This document shows, piece by piece, positions 1 to 6,281 of a stretch of 8,407 nt of DNA. The notes beneath the pieces are model-generated. The model was not told the DNA's origin and made no database searches. It saw nothing but the letters and a program-made list of their open reading frames with translations. The DNA comes from Lachnospiraceae bacterium UBA7012 (GTDB lineage Bacteria > Bacillota > Clostridia > Lachnospirales > Lachnospiraceae): assembly GCA_002449595.1 (NCBI GenBank), contig DJXE01000187.1, forward strand, positions 1 to 8,407, in the 5' to 3' direction. Both the position numbers and the translations under genes were made by a program. Position 1 is the first letter of the stretch, and the number at the start of each line of letters is the position of its first letter.

Positions 1-129
1 GTCCTCGCCGAAGTGCTCCGCCATCGCGTCCATGCAGGCGGCCACATTCGCCGCGTGGAGCTTCAAATGGTCCTCCGTGACCATGGTGTCGTTCAGTCTC
101 TTTGCTTCCTCAATCGTGAGTCGTTCCAT
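1..129 (-). CDS. HD-domain phosphohydrolase-like protein, N-terminal fragment (runs off the window)
   Basis: Only the first 43 codons are present. The fragment begins MERLTIEEAKRLN and continues to an LKLHAANVAACMDAMAEHF stretch. This resembles the start of small HD/HDIG-family proteins, in which an N-terminal helix of type 'ea..Ll.e.v..e.LlkH' carries the first metal-ligand histidine, here H25. The diagnostic HD dipeptide would lie beyond the window edge, so the family call rests on this helix alone. The ATG at 129 has an AAGG at 139-142 as a modest ribosome binding site. It starts 28 bases after the mnmA stop with no terminator between them, so the two genes are probably co-transcribed. If the call is right, it would be a metal-dependent phosphohydrolase of unknown substrate. 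It could also be another short helical protein. Confidence 0.55.
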   Translation of the reverse strand, partial: MERLTIEEAKRLNDTMVTEDHLKLHAANVAACMDAMAEHFGED

Positions 130-157
130 CTGTGTTGCCTTGCCTTTCCACTGTGTT

Positions 158-1225
158 CTATTTTTGTATTATGATGCCGCCTCCAATGACGCATTCGTTC
201 TCGTCATAAAAGACCGCCGACTGCCCCGGCGCCGCTGCGCGGACCGGCTGGTCGAAACAGATCCTGACCTTCTCCGGCGAGATGCGCTCGATCAGCGCGT
301 TCTCTCCTTCGTGATGGTACCTTACTTTTACGTTCGCGCGGACCGGTTCGCCGGGCAGGATGTCCGGGATGCCCTGGAAGTGAAGGTCCGTGACTTCGAT
401 CTCGCTGCTCATGATCTCAGCCTCGTCCAGCGCGATCACGACCTCGTTCGTCTCCGGCCGGATCTCCTTCACGAAGACAGGGTGTCCGAGCGAGAGGCCG
501 AGGCGCTTGCGCTGGCCGATCGTGTAATGGATGATCCCGTTATGCGTGCCGAGGATATTCCCGTCCGCGTCGACGAAGTTCCCGGCGACTGCCTCTTCCT
601 GCCCTTCTTCCGAGAGGATGAACTTCGCGTGATCATTGTCCGGTATAAAACAGATCTCCTGGGAATCCTTCTTGTGCGCGACCGGCAGCTGCGCCTCCTC
701 CGCGATGGCCCGGACCTCATCCTTCGTGAGATCCGACAGCGGCAGGAGTGTGCGCGAGAGCTGTTCCTGCGACAGGCGGTAGAGCATGTAGGCCTGGTCC
801 TTTTTCGACGAGGCGCGCTTTACGGTGTACCTGCCGTTTTCCAGCTTCACGATCGAGGCGTAGTGGCCCGTCGCGACGTAGTCGGCCTGCAGGACGCCGG
901 CCAGGTACGTCATCCATTCCCACTTCACGCGGCGGTTGCAGATGACGCATGGATTCGGCGTTTTCCCGCTCACGTATTCCCTCACGAACGGCTCGATGAC
1001 GCTCTGCCGGAAGGCCTGCTCGCAGTTCAGCGTCCGGTATCCGATCCCGATCCGGTCCGCGATCCTCCTCGCGTCGTCGATCTCGCAGCAGCGGCTCTCC
1101 TCGCCCTCCTGCGACGTCCAGGTGCGGAGGGTCACGCCGATCACCTCATATCCCTGTTTCTTCAGCAGATATGCCGCGACTGCGCTGTCGACGCCGCCCG
1201 ACATGCCTACGATCACTTTTGCCAT
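158..1225 (-). CDS. mnmA: tRNA-specific 2-thiouridylase MnmA
   Basis: MnmA activates U34 of tRNA-Lys, -Glu and -Gln with ATP and inserts sulfur to make 2-thiouridine, in the cytoplasm. The 355-residue product has the usual family length. Visible motifs, in order, are the PP-loop SGGVDS (9-14), an RCC cluster (45-47), TPNPCVICN (89-97) with C96 as the expected catalytic cysteine, GHY (120-122), KKDQAYML (141-148), DSQEICF (187-193) with C192 as the second catalytic cysteine, and IGQRKRLGL (236-244) before the C-terminal beta-barrel. An in-frame ATG lies at 1267, but it overlaps the putative -10 element. The ATG at 1225 has AGGGAG at 1231-1236, five bases upstream, and gives the canonical MAKVIVGMSGGVDS start, so I chose it. 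The two extra cysteines (C47, C93) are common in clostridial members and might bind metal or Fe-S; that is inference. Confidence 0.96.
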   Translation of the reverse strand: MAKVIVGMSGGVDSAVAAYLLKKQGYEVIGVTLRTWTSQEGEESRCCEIDDARRIADRIGIGYRTLNCEQAFRQSVIEPFVREYVSGKTPNPCVICNRRVKWEWMTYLAGVLQADYVATGHYASIVKLENGRYTVKRASSKKDQAYMLYRLSQEQLSRTLLPLSDLTKDEVRAIAEEAQLPVAHKKDSQEICFIPDNDHAKFILSEEGQEEAVAGNFVDADGNILGTHNGIIHYTIGQRKRLGLSLGHPVFVKEIRPETNEVVIALDEAEIMSSEIEVTDLHFQGIPDILPGEPVRANVKVRYHHEGENALIERISPEKVRICFDQPVRAAAPGQSAVFYDENECVIGGGIIIQK

Positions 1226-1230
1226 GGATG

Positions 1231-1236
1231 CTCCCT
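1231..1236 (-). promoter_or_regulatory. Ribosome binding site fixing the mnmA start
   Basis: AGGGAG on the minus strand lies five bases before the ATG at 1225. The alternative upstream in-frame ATG at 1267 sits on the putative -10 element, so a transcript from that promoter could not contain it. This supports the shorter protein. Confidence 0.75.
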
Positions 1237-1265
1237 GTCTGAAAATTTTGACACTCACTCGTTCC

Positions 1266-1274
1266 ATTATAGCA
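1266..1274 (-). promoter_or_regulatory. Extended -10 promoter for mnmA
   Basis: The minus strand reads TGCTATAAT, a perfect TGnTATAAT extended -10 element. Transcription would start near 1259, giving a leader of about 35 bases before the ATG at 1225. No good -35 box exists at the right distance. That region is occupied by the arm of a perfect inverted repeat (1277-1304), which fits an extended -10 promoter that does not need a -35 contact. Confidence 0.7.
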
Positions 1275-1276
1275 TT

Positions 1277-1304
1277 AAGAACTGCCGCAAATGCGGCAGT
1301 TCTT
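1277..1304 (-). terminator. Inverted repeat, probable terminator of the VTC/DUF4956/beta-helix operon
   Basis: The arms AAGAACTGCCGCA and TGCGGCAGTTCTT are perfect complements, giving a 12-bp stem with a four-base loop. The hairpin starts 17 bases after the stop codon of the beta-helix gene. The RNA ends in UUCUU, so the U-rich tail is encoded in the 3' arm and followed by AAUG rather than a long U run. It is therefore a plausible but imperfect intrinsic terminator. The repeat is symmetric, so it could also stop plus-strand transcription. It abuts the mnmA -10 element with two bases between them. Confidence 0.6.
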
Positions 1305-1320
1305 GGCTCTCAAAAAATCT

Positions 1321-3417
1321 TCAGCGGGTCCTGCCTCTTCGGAAGAGCAGGACTGCGGCGATCGCCGCACACAGGACTGCCGCACAGGCGCCGAGTTCGA
1401 TCCAGGTATCGCTGTCGAAGTCCGACAGAGCAGTTCCTCCGCTCACAGCTTCCGCCCCGGAAGCGTCCTGCGTATTCTCACCGGACATCGGACCCATTCC
1501 CGCGCCTGCTCCATGCTGTCCCTGCATTTCGCCTTCTGTCATTCCTTCGGGAAGTTCCGGCATTTCACCTTCTGTCATTCCTCCGGATAGTTCCGGCATC
1601 TCGCCTTCTGTCATTCCCTCGGGCGGCTGCGGCATCTCGCCTTCTGTCATTCCTTCCGGCGGCTGGGGCATGGTTCCGTCAGAATTCTGCGCATCCCACG
1701 GGCGCTGTCCGCCCTTTCCGCCGTGGCCGAAGCCGCCTCTTCCGGCGAGGCCAAATCCCGTTCCGGCGCTGCTGTCTGAAGACGTCGTGCCTTCTGTGCT
1801 CCCTGATGCCGTACCCTCTGTTGCTGCACCTTCTGTGCTTCCTGCCGAAGCTGTGCCTTGAGCACTCGCAGTCCGCTGCCGCATGCCTCCCCAGTTCATG
1901 GTGCCGCCGAACGCGGAGCTGGCTGCGTCGCCGTAGGAAGCAGATACTTCGTCAAGCGTGATCTCTTCCACATTGTCGCCGATCGCGATCAGGTAAGTCT
2001 CGCCGAGCGTCAGCTCCGGGATGCTGATATTTGCGGAGTTGAAGCTGCAGGGCACCTCCCAGGAGACCAGGACGTTGCCGTCCGCGTCTTCGACCGCGAG
2101 CGTCGTTCCCGCGTCCGCGCCGTCACTGAAGTTGTAAAGGATCGCGCACTGCGTCGACGAACTGTCGAAAGCCTCTGCCATGGAGTAGCTGCCGCATGCG
2201 ATGACGCTTCCGCCTGTGATCTCGCAGACGCCGCCGCTCTCGCTGCCGTAGTCGATCGCGTTGTTGGAGCCGCTGCCGGAGAGGCTGACCCGAATCGTGC
2301 CGCCGCTGATGTAAATGTTGCCGTTGGAGTCCAGTCCGTCCGCGTCCCGCGCCGACTCATTGATAATTGTGATCGTGCCTCCGCTGATGCGGATCTCGGA
2401 CAGTTCTTCGGTCGTATCTGTGGTATCTGTCGCTTTTGCTGCATCCGTGTTGCCGGAGTTCGCCTTTTCTGCGGAGTTACCGGAATCCGTCACTGCTGTT
2501 GTATTGCCATGCATCATGCCGCCGAAGCCGCCCATACCCATCATGCTGGTCCCGCCGTTCGCGTTAAATCCGTCGTCGGTCGGATAGATCGTGATATCGC
2601 CGCCGGTCATCTCGATCTGCGGCGCCTCGATGCCTTCGTAGCACTCGGTGATCAGCACTGTGCCGCTCTCGATATAAACTTCTGTGTCACAGTGGATGCC
2701 GTCGTCGCCGGAGCTGATCGTGAGATCCGCTTCCATGATCCTGACGCTGTCGTTGACGTGAATGCCGTCGCCAGGTGCCGTGATGCTGATCGTCCCGCCG
2801 GTGATCACGAGCTCGTCGTTGCCTTCGATCCCATGCTTGTAGCTGCCGGTGATCGTGAGGGAGCCGCTGCCGTTGATCGTCAGGTCATCATGTGCGTAGA
2901 TGACGCCGCCGGTGCCGTCCTCGATTGCTTCGTCCGAATACGGCTCGCCGCTCGTCAGGCTGTTCTCCGTCCCTTCTTTCAATGTGAGAAAAACCTTGTC
3001 CGCCTGATCCACACGAATTACCGCATCGTCACTGCAGGTGACGTCCACGCCGTCCAGCATGATCCAGACTTTGGAGTTGTCGTAGGCGTCCACGACGATG
3101 CTGCCGTCCGTGAGCGTCCCGGTGATCGTGTATTTTCCGCTGGCGGTGATATAGACGCTGCCGTCGTTGACGTATGCGCCGCTGCCTCTGATCTTCGCTG
3201 TATCACCGTTTAATGTGATCTTTGTTGCGTCTTCATCGCTCCACGTGCCGTTCTGGTCGTTGGCGGTGAAGTATTCTGTGCCTGTATAGTTTTCTGCATC
3301 TTCATCGGCCAGGACCTGGATTCCGAGGGATTCCCCATTCATGAATAAGACCGTGAGGAGGATGGCGCAGATCATGACTGCGATGCAGATGATGTCTATG
3401 TGTTTGTGGGCTGACAT
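1321..3417 (-). CDS. Surface beta-helix carbohydrate-binding-like protein (Cthe_2159 / DUF4353 type)
   Basis: This 698-residue protein has an N-terminal hydrophobic segment (8-26, signal peptide or anchor) and then a long beta-helix of short repeats such as ITGGTISI, GDGIHVNDSVRI, SGDDGIHCDTEVYI and DDGFNANGG, rich in Asp and Gly. This pattern matches the Cthe_2159 family; its founding member in Clostridium thermocellum is a calcium-containing beta-helix that binds acidic polysaccharide. A Met/Gly-rich insert (about 292-303) and a Ser/Thr/Gly linker interrupt or follow the helix. A four-fold 12-residue MTEGEMP-type repeat lies at about 586-633. The C-terminus is a membrane helix (about 673-692) ending RRGRTR, so the protein is probably tethered to the membrane facing outward. 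There is no LPXTG motif. AAAGGA at 3425-3430, seven bases from the ATG, supports the start. It is the last gene of the operon, 27 bases after the DUF4956 gene. The true ligand is unknown. Confidence 0.85.
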   Translation of the reverse strand: MSAHKHIDIICIAVMICAILLTVLFMNGESLGIQVLADEDAENYTGTEYFTANDQNGTWSDEDATKITLNGDTAKIRGSGAYVNDGSVYITASGKYTITGTLTDGSIVVDAYDNSKVWIMLDGVDVTCSDDAVIRVDQADKVFLTLKEGTENSLTSGEPYSDEAIEDGTGGVIYAHDDLTINGSGSLTITGSYKHGIEGNDELVITGGTISITAPGDGIHVNDSVRIMEADLTISSGDDGIHCDTEVYIESGTVLITECYEGIEAPQIEMTGGDITIYPTDDGFNANGGTSMMGMGGFGGMMHGNTTAVTDSGNSAEKANSGNTDAAKATDTTDTTEELSEIRISGGTITIINESARDADGLDSNGNIYISGGTIRVSLSGSGSNNAIDYGSESGGVCEITGGSVIACGSYSMAEAFDSSSTQCAILYNFSDGADAGTTLAVEDADGNVLVSWEVPCSFNSANISIPELTLGETYLIAIGDNVEEITLDEVSASYGDAASSAFGGTMNWGGMRQRTASAQGTASAGSTEGAATEGTASGSTEGTTSSDSSAGTGFGLAGRGGFGHGGKGGQRPWDAQNSDGTMPQPPEGMTEGEMPQPPEGMTEGEMPELSGGMTEGEMPELPEGMTEGEMQGQHGAGAGMGPMSGENTQDASGAEAVSGGTALSDFDSDTWIELGACAAVLCAAIAAVLLFRRGRTR
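1532..1675 (-). repeat. Four tandem 36-bp repeats encoding an acidic, Met-rich 12-residue repeat
   Basis: Units begin at 1532, 1568, 1604 and 1640 with exact 36-base spacing, and each opens with the plus-strand block CCTTCTGTCATTCC. On the coding strand they specify copies of a unit like MTEGEMPQPPEG, varying at QPPE/ELSG/ELPE. The repeat is in frame and in the stalk between the beta-helix and the C-terminal membrane helix. Copy number may vary between strains by slippage or recombination without breaking the frame. Confidence 0.9.
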
Positions 3418-3444
3418 TGACGTGTCCTTTCTATGGTTTCGTAG

Positions 3445-4116
3445 TTAACCCGTGTATTCGCCGTTAAAGCTCACTAGCACCGCGCTGCTGACGCCGGGAA
3501 TCTCGGAGAGGGAGTTGATGAAGTCGGTGTTCTCGGAGGCGAGGCGCACTTCGTAGTTGACCTCGACTTCGCCGCGGCGGGCGGTCTTGCTCTTAACGCT
3601 CAGTTTCTTGGTGTAGTCGCGAAGGAAGCTCTCTGCTTCCGCCTCGCTCTGGTGGTCCTCACAGCGCAGAACGACGATGTAGGGATTCGTGCTTTCCTTG
3701 CGGTTCGCGAAGATCAGGATGATGATGCCGATGAGGACGCTGCCGAAAACCGCGAGCGGGATCATTCCTGCCGCCAGCACGATGCCGGCCGCGATCGCCC
3801 AGAACAGGAACGCGATGTCCAGGGGCTCCTTAATTGCCGTCCGGAAACGAACAATGGACAGCGCACCGACCATACCTAAGGAAAGAACGACGTTGCTTGT
3901 GACGGCCAGGATCACGAATGCTGTGATCATCGTCAGGGCGACGAGCGTGACCCCGAAGCTGGCGCTGTACATGACGCCGGCGTAAGTCTTTTTGTAGATC
4001 AGATAGATGAAAAGTCCGAGTGCAAAGGCCAGGGCCATGCAGAGCACCATATCCAGAACGCTGACGCTGGTCACATTCTCAAGAAAGCTTGATTTGAAGA
4101 TATCGCTAAAAGTCAT
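3445..4116 (-). CDS. DUF4956 family membrane protein
   Basis: This 223-residue protein has about four membrane helices in its N-terminal two-thirds (roughly 20-40, 48-72, 76-90 and 104-136). Between the third and fourth lies the family signature GALSIVRFRTAIKEPLDIAF (84-103), with conserved Arg, Lys, Glu and Asp near the membrane. The cytoplasmic C-terminal part (about 144-220) alternates strands and helices and looks like a ferredoxin/ACT-type fold, ending with an IPGVSSAVLVSF strand. DUF4956 proteins are regularly encoded beside VTC-domain and Cthe_2159 proteins; their biochemical role is not known. A transport or channel role for a product or substrate of the VTC protein is only a guess. 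AGGAGG at 4125-4130, eight bases upstream, supports the ATG at 4116. The next gene starts 27 bases after its stop. Confidence 0.9.
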   Translation of the reverse strand: MTFSDIFKSSFLENVTSVSVLDMVLCMALAFALGLFIYLIYKKTYAGVMYSASFGVTLVALTMITAFVILAVTSNVVLSLGMVGALSIVRFRTAIKEPLDIAFLFWAIAAGIVLAAGMIPLAVFGSVLIGIIILIFANRKESTNPYIVVLRCEDHQSEAEAESFLRDYTKKLSVKSKTARRGEVEVNYEVRLASENTDFINSLSEIPGVSSAVLVSFNGEYTG

Positions 4117-4255
4117 TGTAGTTTCCTCCTGTCATTTGGTGATGTTAAAGACATCTCAAAATTGTTTGCTGTATTGATTCGTTTCAATCATGTATTCTGT
4201 TGCCTGTATCGTCCGCCGTGGTGGAGTATCTTCCTGTCGGTCCGAATTCTGCGGA
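4117..4255 (-). other. Intercistronic gap between the VTC and DUF4956 genes
   Basis: This gap is long for an operon of this kind. It holds the DUF4956 ribosome binding site, a small 5-bp hairpin (GATGT TAAAG ACATC, 4141-4155), and a weak 5-bp inverted repeat near 4176-4190 (TGATT...AATCA). A 23-codon minus-strand frame (4259-4188) starts by overlapping the VTC stop codon. TTGAAA with a poorly matched downstream hexamer exists, but I see no convincing internal promoter and no terminator, so I treat the genes as one transcription unit. Confidence 0.5.
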
Positions 4256-4933
4256 TCATCCGTAGACCCTGCACTGCGCGTATTTGGAAAAGGCCGCCGC
4301 CCGCCGGTTCGGAAGCTGCACCGCATCGCGGATGATCGCGGGCAGGTACTCGTCCCATTTGACCTCGAGGATGATCGGCGCGTCTCCCGCCGAAATCGTT
4401 ACACATTCCGGATCCAGGAAGTCGGTGTTCTTCATCGCGGTCCGGATGTCGTAGTCGAGCGTCACCCTGACGTTGCCGGGACCGTAGATAAAAGGTTCCC
4501 GCGTGTAGTCCACGATCGTCATCGGCCGCATTCCCTGGTACCGCATCTTGCAGTAGAGTTCCTGCACCAGCGGCCTCCCGCTGTCCATCATCCAGTCGAT
4601 GTCTCCGTCGACGATGCTCTGCGCCTCTTCTGCCGTGAGATTCGCACTGTATTTCGTGCCGAGGCCGTTCATGCGGCTCTTCTTCTCCAGATGGATCACG
4701 GACGGATCAAAGTTGTAATACCGAATGCGCCATTTCTCTCTGCGATTGACGCCGTCGATCTTCTCTCGCAGCGCCTTATCATTCAGGTTGTCGAAGTAGA
4801 GGCTCCGGATCAGGTACCTGCCGTCCTTCGCGTGAGGGTCCGGCACCGCGACCGCCCGCATCCTTTGTCTTATCGTGAGCAGGTCCGCGTAATTGATCTC
4901 GTGTTTCCACTCGTGTCTGTAGTGAATGCCCAT
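4256..4933 (-). CDS. VTC-domain protein, putative polyphosphate polymerase
   Basis: This 225-residue protein is essentially a lone VTC catalytic domain (triphosphate-tunnel fold). In yeast Vtc4 this domain polymerises the gamma-phosphate of ATP into polyphosphate, with Mn2+ as cofactor. The basic tunnel residues expected of the family are visible: R6 and K10 in RHEWKHEI, R43 before SLYFDN, R69 and R71 in KWRIRYYN, E83/K85 in HLEKKSR, R136, R145 in VDYTREPF, R156 with D160, and E190/K192 in ILEVKWDEYLP. The C-terminus SKYAQCRVYG is a normal family end, so it looks complete. An ATG at 5002 would add 23 residues, but it lies upstream of the putative -10. The ATG at 4933 has AAGGAG at 4940-4945 six bases before it. 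No SPX or membrane part is present; membrane location could come from the adjacent DUF4956 protein. Enzyme activity is inferred from the family. Confidence 0.9.
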   Translation of the reverse strand: MGIHYRHEWKHEINYADLLTIRQRMRAVAVPDPHAKDGRYLIRSLYFDNLNDKALREKIDGVNRREKWRIRYYNFDPSVIHLEKKSRMNGLGTKYSANLTAEEAQSIVDGDIDWMMDSGRPLVQELYCKMRYQGMRPMTIVDYTREPFIYGPGNVRVTLDYDIRTAMKNTDFLDPECVTISAGDAPIILEVKWDEYLPAIIRDAVQLPNRRAAAFSKYAQCRVYG

Positions 4934-4939
4934 TTCTGT

Positions 4940-4945
4940 CTCCTT
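4940..4945 (-). promoter_or_regulatory. Ribosome binding site fixing the VTC gene start
   Basis: AAGGAG on the minus strand is six bases before the ATG at 4933. It selects the short VTC protein over the 248-codon reading that begins at 5002 inside the promoter repeats. Confidence 0.8.
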
Positions 4946-4976
4946 CTGTCGGGGGTGTATCTCCCTGACAATGACC

Positions 4977-4982
4977 ACTATA
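4977..4982 (-). promoter_or_regulatory. Candidate -10 element for the VTC operon
   Basis: The minus strand reads TATAGT, one mismatch from TATAAT. Transcription would start near 4970, about 37 bases before the ATG at 4933. No hexamer resembling TTGACA lies 16-18 bases upstream; that space is filled by two 11-bp direct repeats. The element sits downstream of the terminator of the preceding gene, where a promoter is expected. Confidence 0.5.
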
Positions 4983-4987
4983 AAAGG

Positions 4988-5009
4988 CGAACCTAAAACC
5001 AACCTTAAA
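4988..5009 (-). promoter_or_regulatory. Two adjacent 11-bp direct repeats, putative response-regulator operator
   Basis: On the minus strand the units are TTTAAGGTTGG and TTTTAGGTTCG, head to tail and matching at 9 of 11 positions. The downstream unit ends five bases before the candidate -10, so the pair covers the -35 position. Tandem sites with an 11-bp period replacing a -35 box are typical of OmpR/PhoB-family activators. No regulator gene is visible in the window, so the cognate protein is unknown. Confidence 0.5.
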
Positions 5010-5030
5010 GTTTCAAAAAAAATTTTAGGT
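4991..5030. repeat. 8-bp inverted repeat flanking the operator region
   Basis: ACCTAAAA at 4991-4998 and TTTTAGGT at 5023-5030 are perfect inverted copies separated by 24 bases, which include a run of eight A on the plus strand. The inner copy is part of the direct repeat next to the -10 element, so the outer copy may be a third, inverted binding half-site. It may also be chance in an A/T-rich stretch. Confidence 0.35.
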
Positions 5031-5067
5031 AAGAAAAGAAGCCTTCCCGGAAAATCAGGAAGGCTTC
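5031..5067 (-). terminator. Intrinsic terminator of the cation exporter gene
   Basis: The arms GAAGCCTTCC (5038-5047) and GGAAGGCTTC (5058-5067) form a perfect 10-bp stem with a ten-base loop. In minus-strand RNA the stem is followed at once by UUUUCUU. It lies 64 bases after the stop of the exporter gene and separates it from the VTC operon promoter. Confidence 0.9.
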
Positions 5068-5131
5068 AAACCCATTAAAATTATCTAAAAAGAGTGTTTG
5101 CGTATGAATCTCTGAAATTGAGAGCGGAAAA

Positions 5132-6274
5132 TCAATCCGACACATCAATATCCAGCGCCACTTTCACCGTGTAATCCGGGAAGGCGCGCTGCACTTCGTC
5201 CACGATGTGCGCGTAGGTCCCCATGCGGTCCTCCAGCGCGAAATCGAGAACGACGTCGAAGCTCATCGTCTTGTTTGCCTCGTCCAGGTAGAAGCCGTGC
5301 ATCTGCAGCACGCCGTCGTGACCCATGACGATCTTGGTGACTTCATGCCGGGTCTTCGCGGTGGAATCCTTGGACGTGTTGGCGGAATAAATGCCGATAC
5401 CGGTCAGCGCCACGCCGAACTGATCGAAGATCTTCTCCTGGATCTGCCGGGTGATCTCATCGATCTTCGACGCCGTATAATTGTCCGGCACTTCGATGTG
5501 GATCGAGCCGATCGTGCGGTCCGGGCCATAATCATGAAGGAAAAGGTCATACGCACCAAGCACGCCTTCCGTATCCGCGACGGCTCTCTTGATGTTGCGG
5601 GTGAGCTCCGCCGGCGCACGCTGGCCGAGGATATCACTCAGCGTTCCCTGCAGCATCTCGTAGCCGGACTTGATGATGACGACGGAAATGATGGCACCGA
5701 GCCACGCCTCCAGGCTGACGTGCGTCGTGAGGTAGATGATCGCAGCGACCAGCGTCGTCGTGGAGATCGCCGCGTCCATGGTCGCATCGGCACCGGACGC
5801 GATAAGGCTGTCAGAATCGACCTTCTCACCGGTCTTTTTCACGAAGCGTCCAAGAATGAGCTTCACCGCAATCGCCGCCGCGACAATGATCAGCGCGGCT
5901 GTGCTGTAATCCGGCGTCTCCGGATGAATGATCTTCTTCACCGACTCCACGAAGGACGTGATACCTGCGTAGAGCACGATCACGGAAATGCTCATGGCAC
6001 TCAGGTACTCGATCCTCCCGTGGCCGAGCGGATGATCCTTGTCCGGCGCGCGCCCCGCAAGCTTCGTCCCGATGATCGTGATGACAGAGCTCAGCGCGTC
6101 ACTCAAGTTGTTGATCGCATCGTTCACGATCGCGATCGAGTGCGAACTGATGCCGACAAACGCCTTAAACGCCGCCAGAAAAACATTCGCCGCAATACCG
6201 ATAACACTCGTCCTGATGATGATCTTCTCGCGGGATCCCTGTGTTCCTTCTTTCGAACCGCCCATTTCAGCCAC
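5132..6274 (-). CDS. Cation diffusion facilitator (CDF) family metal exporter
   Basis: CDF proteins export divalent metal from the cytoplasm in exchange for protons, usually as dimers. The 380-residue product has about six membrane helices (about 20-215). The TM2 site is N55xxxD59 in NDAINNLSDALSS, and the TM5 site is D163xxxD167 in GADATMD. Zinc exporters usually have HxxxD or DxxxD in TM2 and HxxxD in TM5; the N/D and D/D set here is closer to manganese CDFs, so Mn2+ is my preferred substrate but not proven. The conserved loop DKDHPLGHGRIEY (78-90) is present. The cytoplasmic tail has a first metal-binding-type domain (about 224-296, with HDYGP) and a second related stretch (about 306-378), longer than the minimal family tail. 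The start is GTG at 6274, chosen because AAGGAG (6282-6287) is seven bases away; the ATG at 6265 is too far. It follows the glycosyltransferase gene by 82 bases with no terminator. Confidence 0.92.
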   Translation of the reverse strand: MAEMGGSKEGTQGSREKIIIRTSVIGIAANVFLAAFKAFVGISSHSIAIVNDAINNLSDALSSVITIIGTKLAGRAPDKDHPLGHGRIEYLSAMSISVIVLYAGITSFVESVKKIIHPETPDYSTAALIIVAAAIAVKLILGRFVKKTGEKVDSDSLIASGADATMDAAISTTTLVAAIIYLTTHVSLEAWLGAIISVVIIKSGYEMLQGTLSDILGQRAPAELTRNIKRAVADTEGVLGAYDLFLHDYGPDRTIGSIHIEVPDNYTASKIDEITRQIQEKIFDQFGVALTGIGIYSANTSKDSTAKTRHEVTKIVMGHDGVLQMHGFYLDEANKTMSFDVVLDFALEDRMGTYAHIVDEVQRAFPDYTVKVALDIDVSD

Positions 6275-6281
6275 CCGTTGA

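Noticed and set aside
1226..1267. Upstream extension of MnmA to an ATG at 1267
   Set aside because: That ATG overlaps the -10 element, and the added residues are not part of the family; the start at 1225 has its own AGGGAG.
1532..1675. CRISPR-like array because of the regular 36-base period
   Set aside because: Units are directly adjacent without spacers and encode an in-frame peptide repeat within a clear gene.
32..1861. 609-codon open frame on the plus strand
   Set aside because: It runs antisense through mnmA and the end of the beta-helix gene, both well supported. Its product is Arg/Asp/Leu-rich with no recognisable domain and reflects GC-rich codon use on the other strand.
1858..3213. 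451-codon plus-strand frame opposite the beta-helix gene
   Set aside because: The Val/Asp/Ala-rich product mirrors the repetitive coding strand; it has no ribosome binding site or known motif.
4934..5002. Upstream extension of the VTC protein to an ATG at 5002
   Set aside because: It would place the start within the operator repeats and upstream of the -10 element, while a strong ribosome binding site serves the ATG at 4933.
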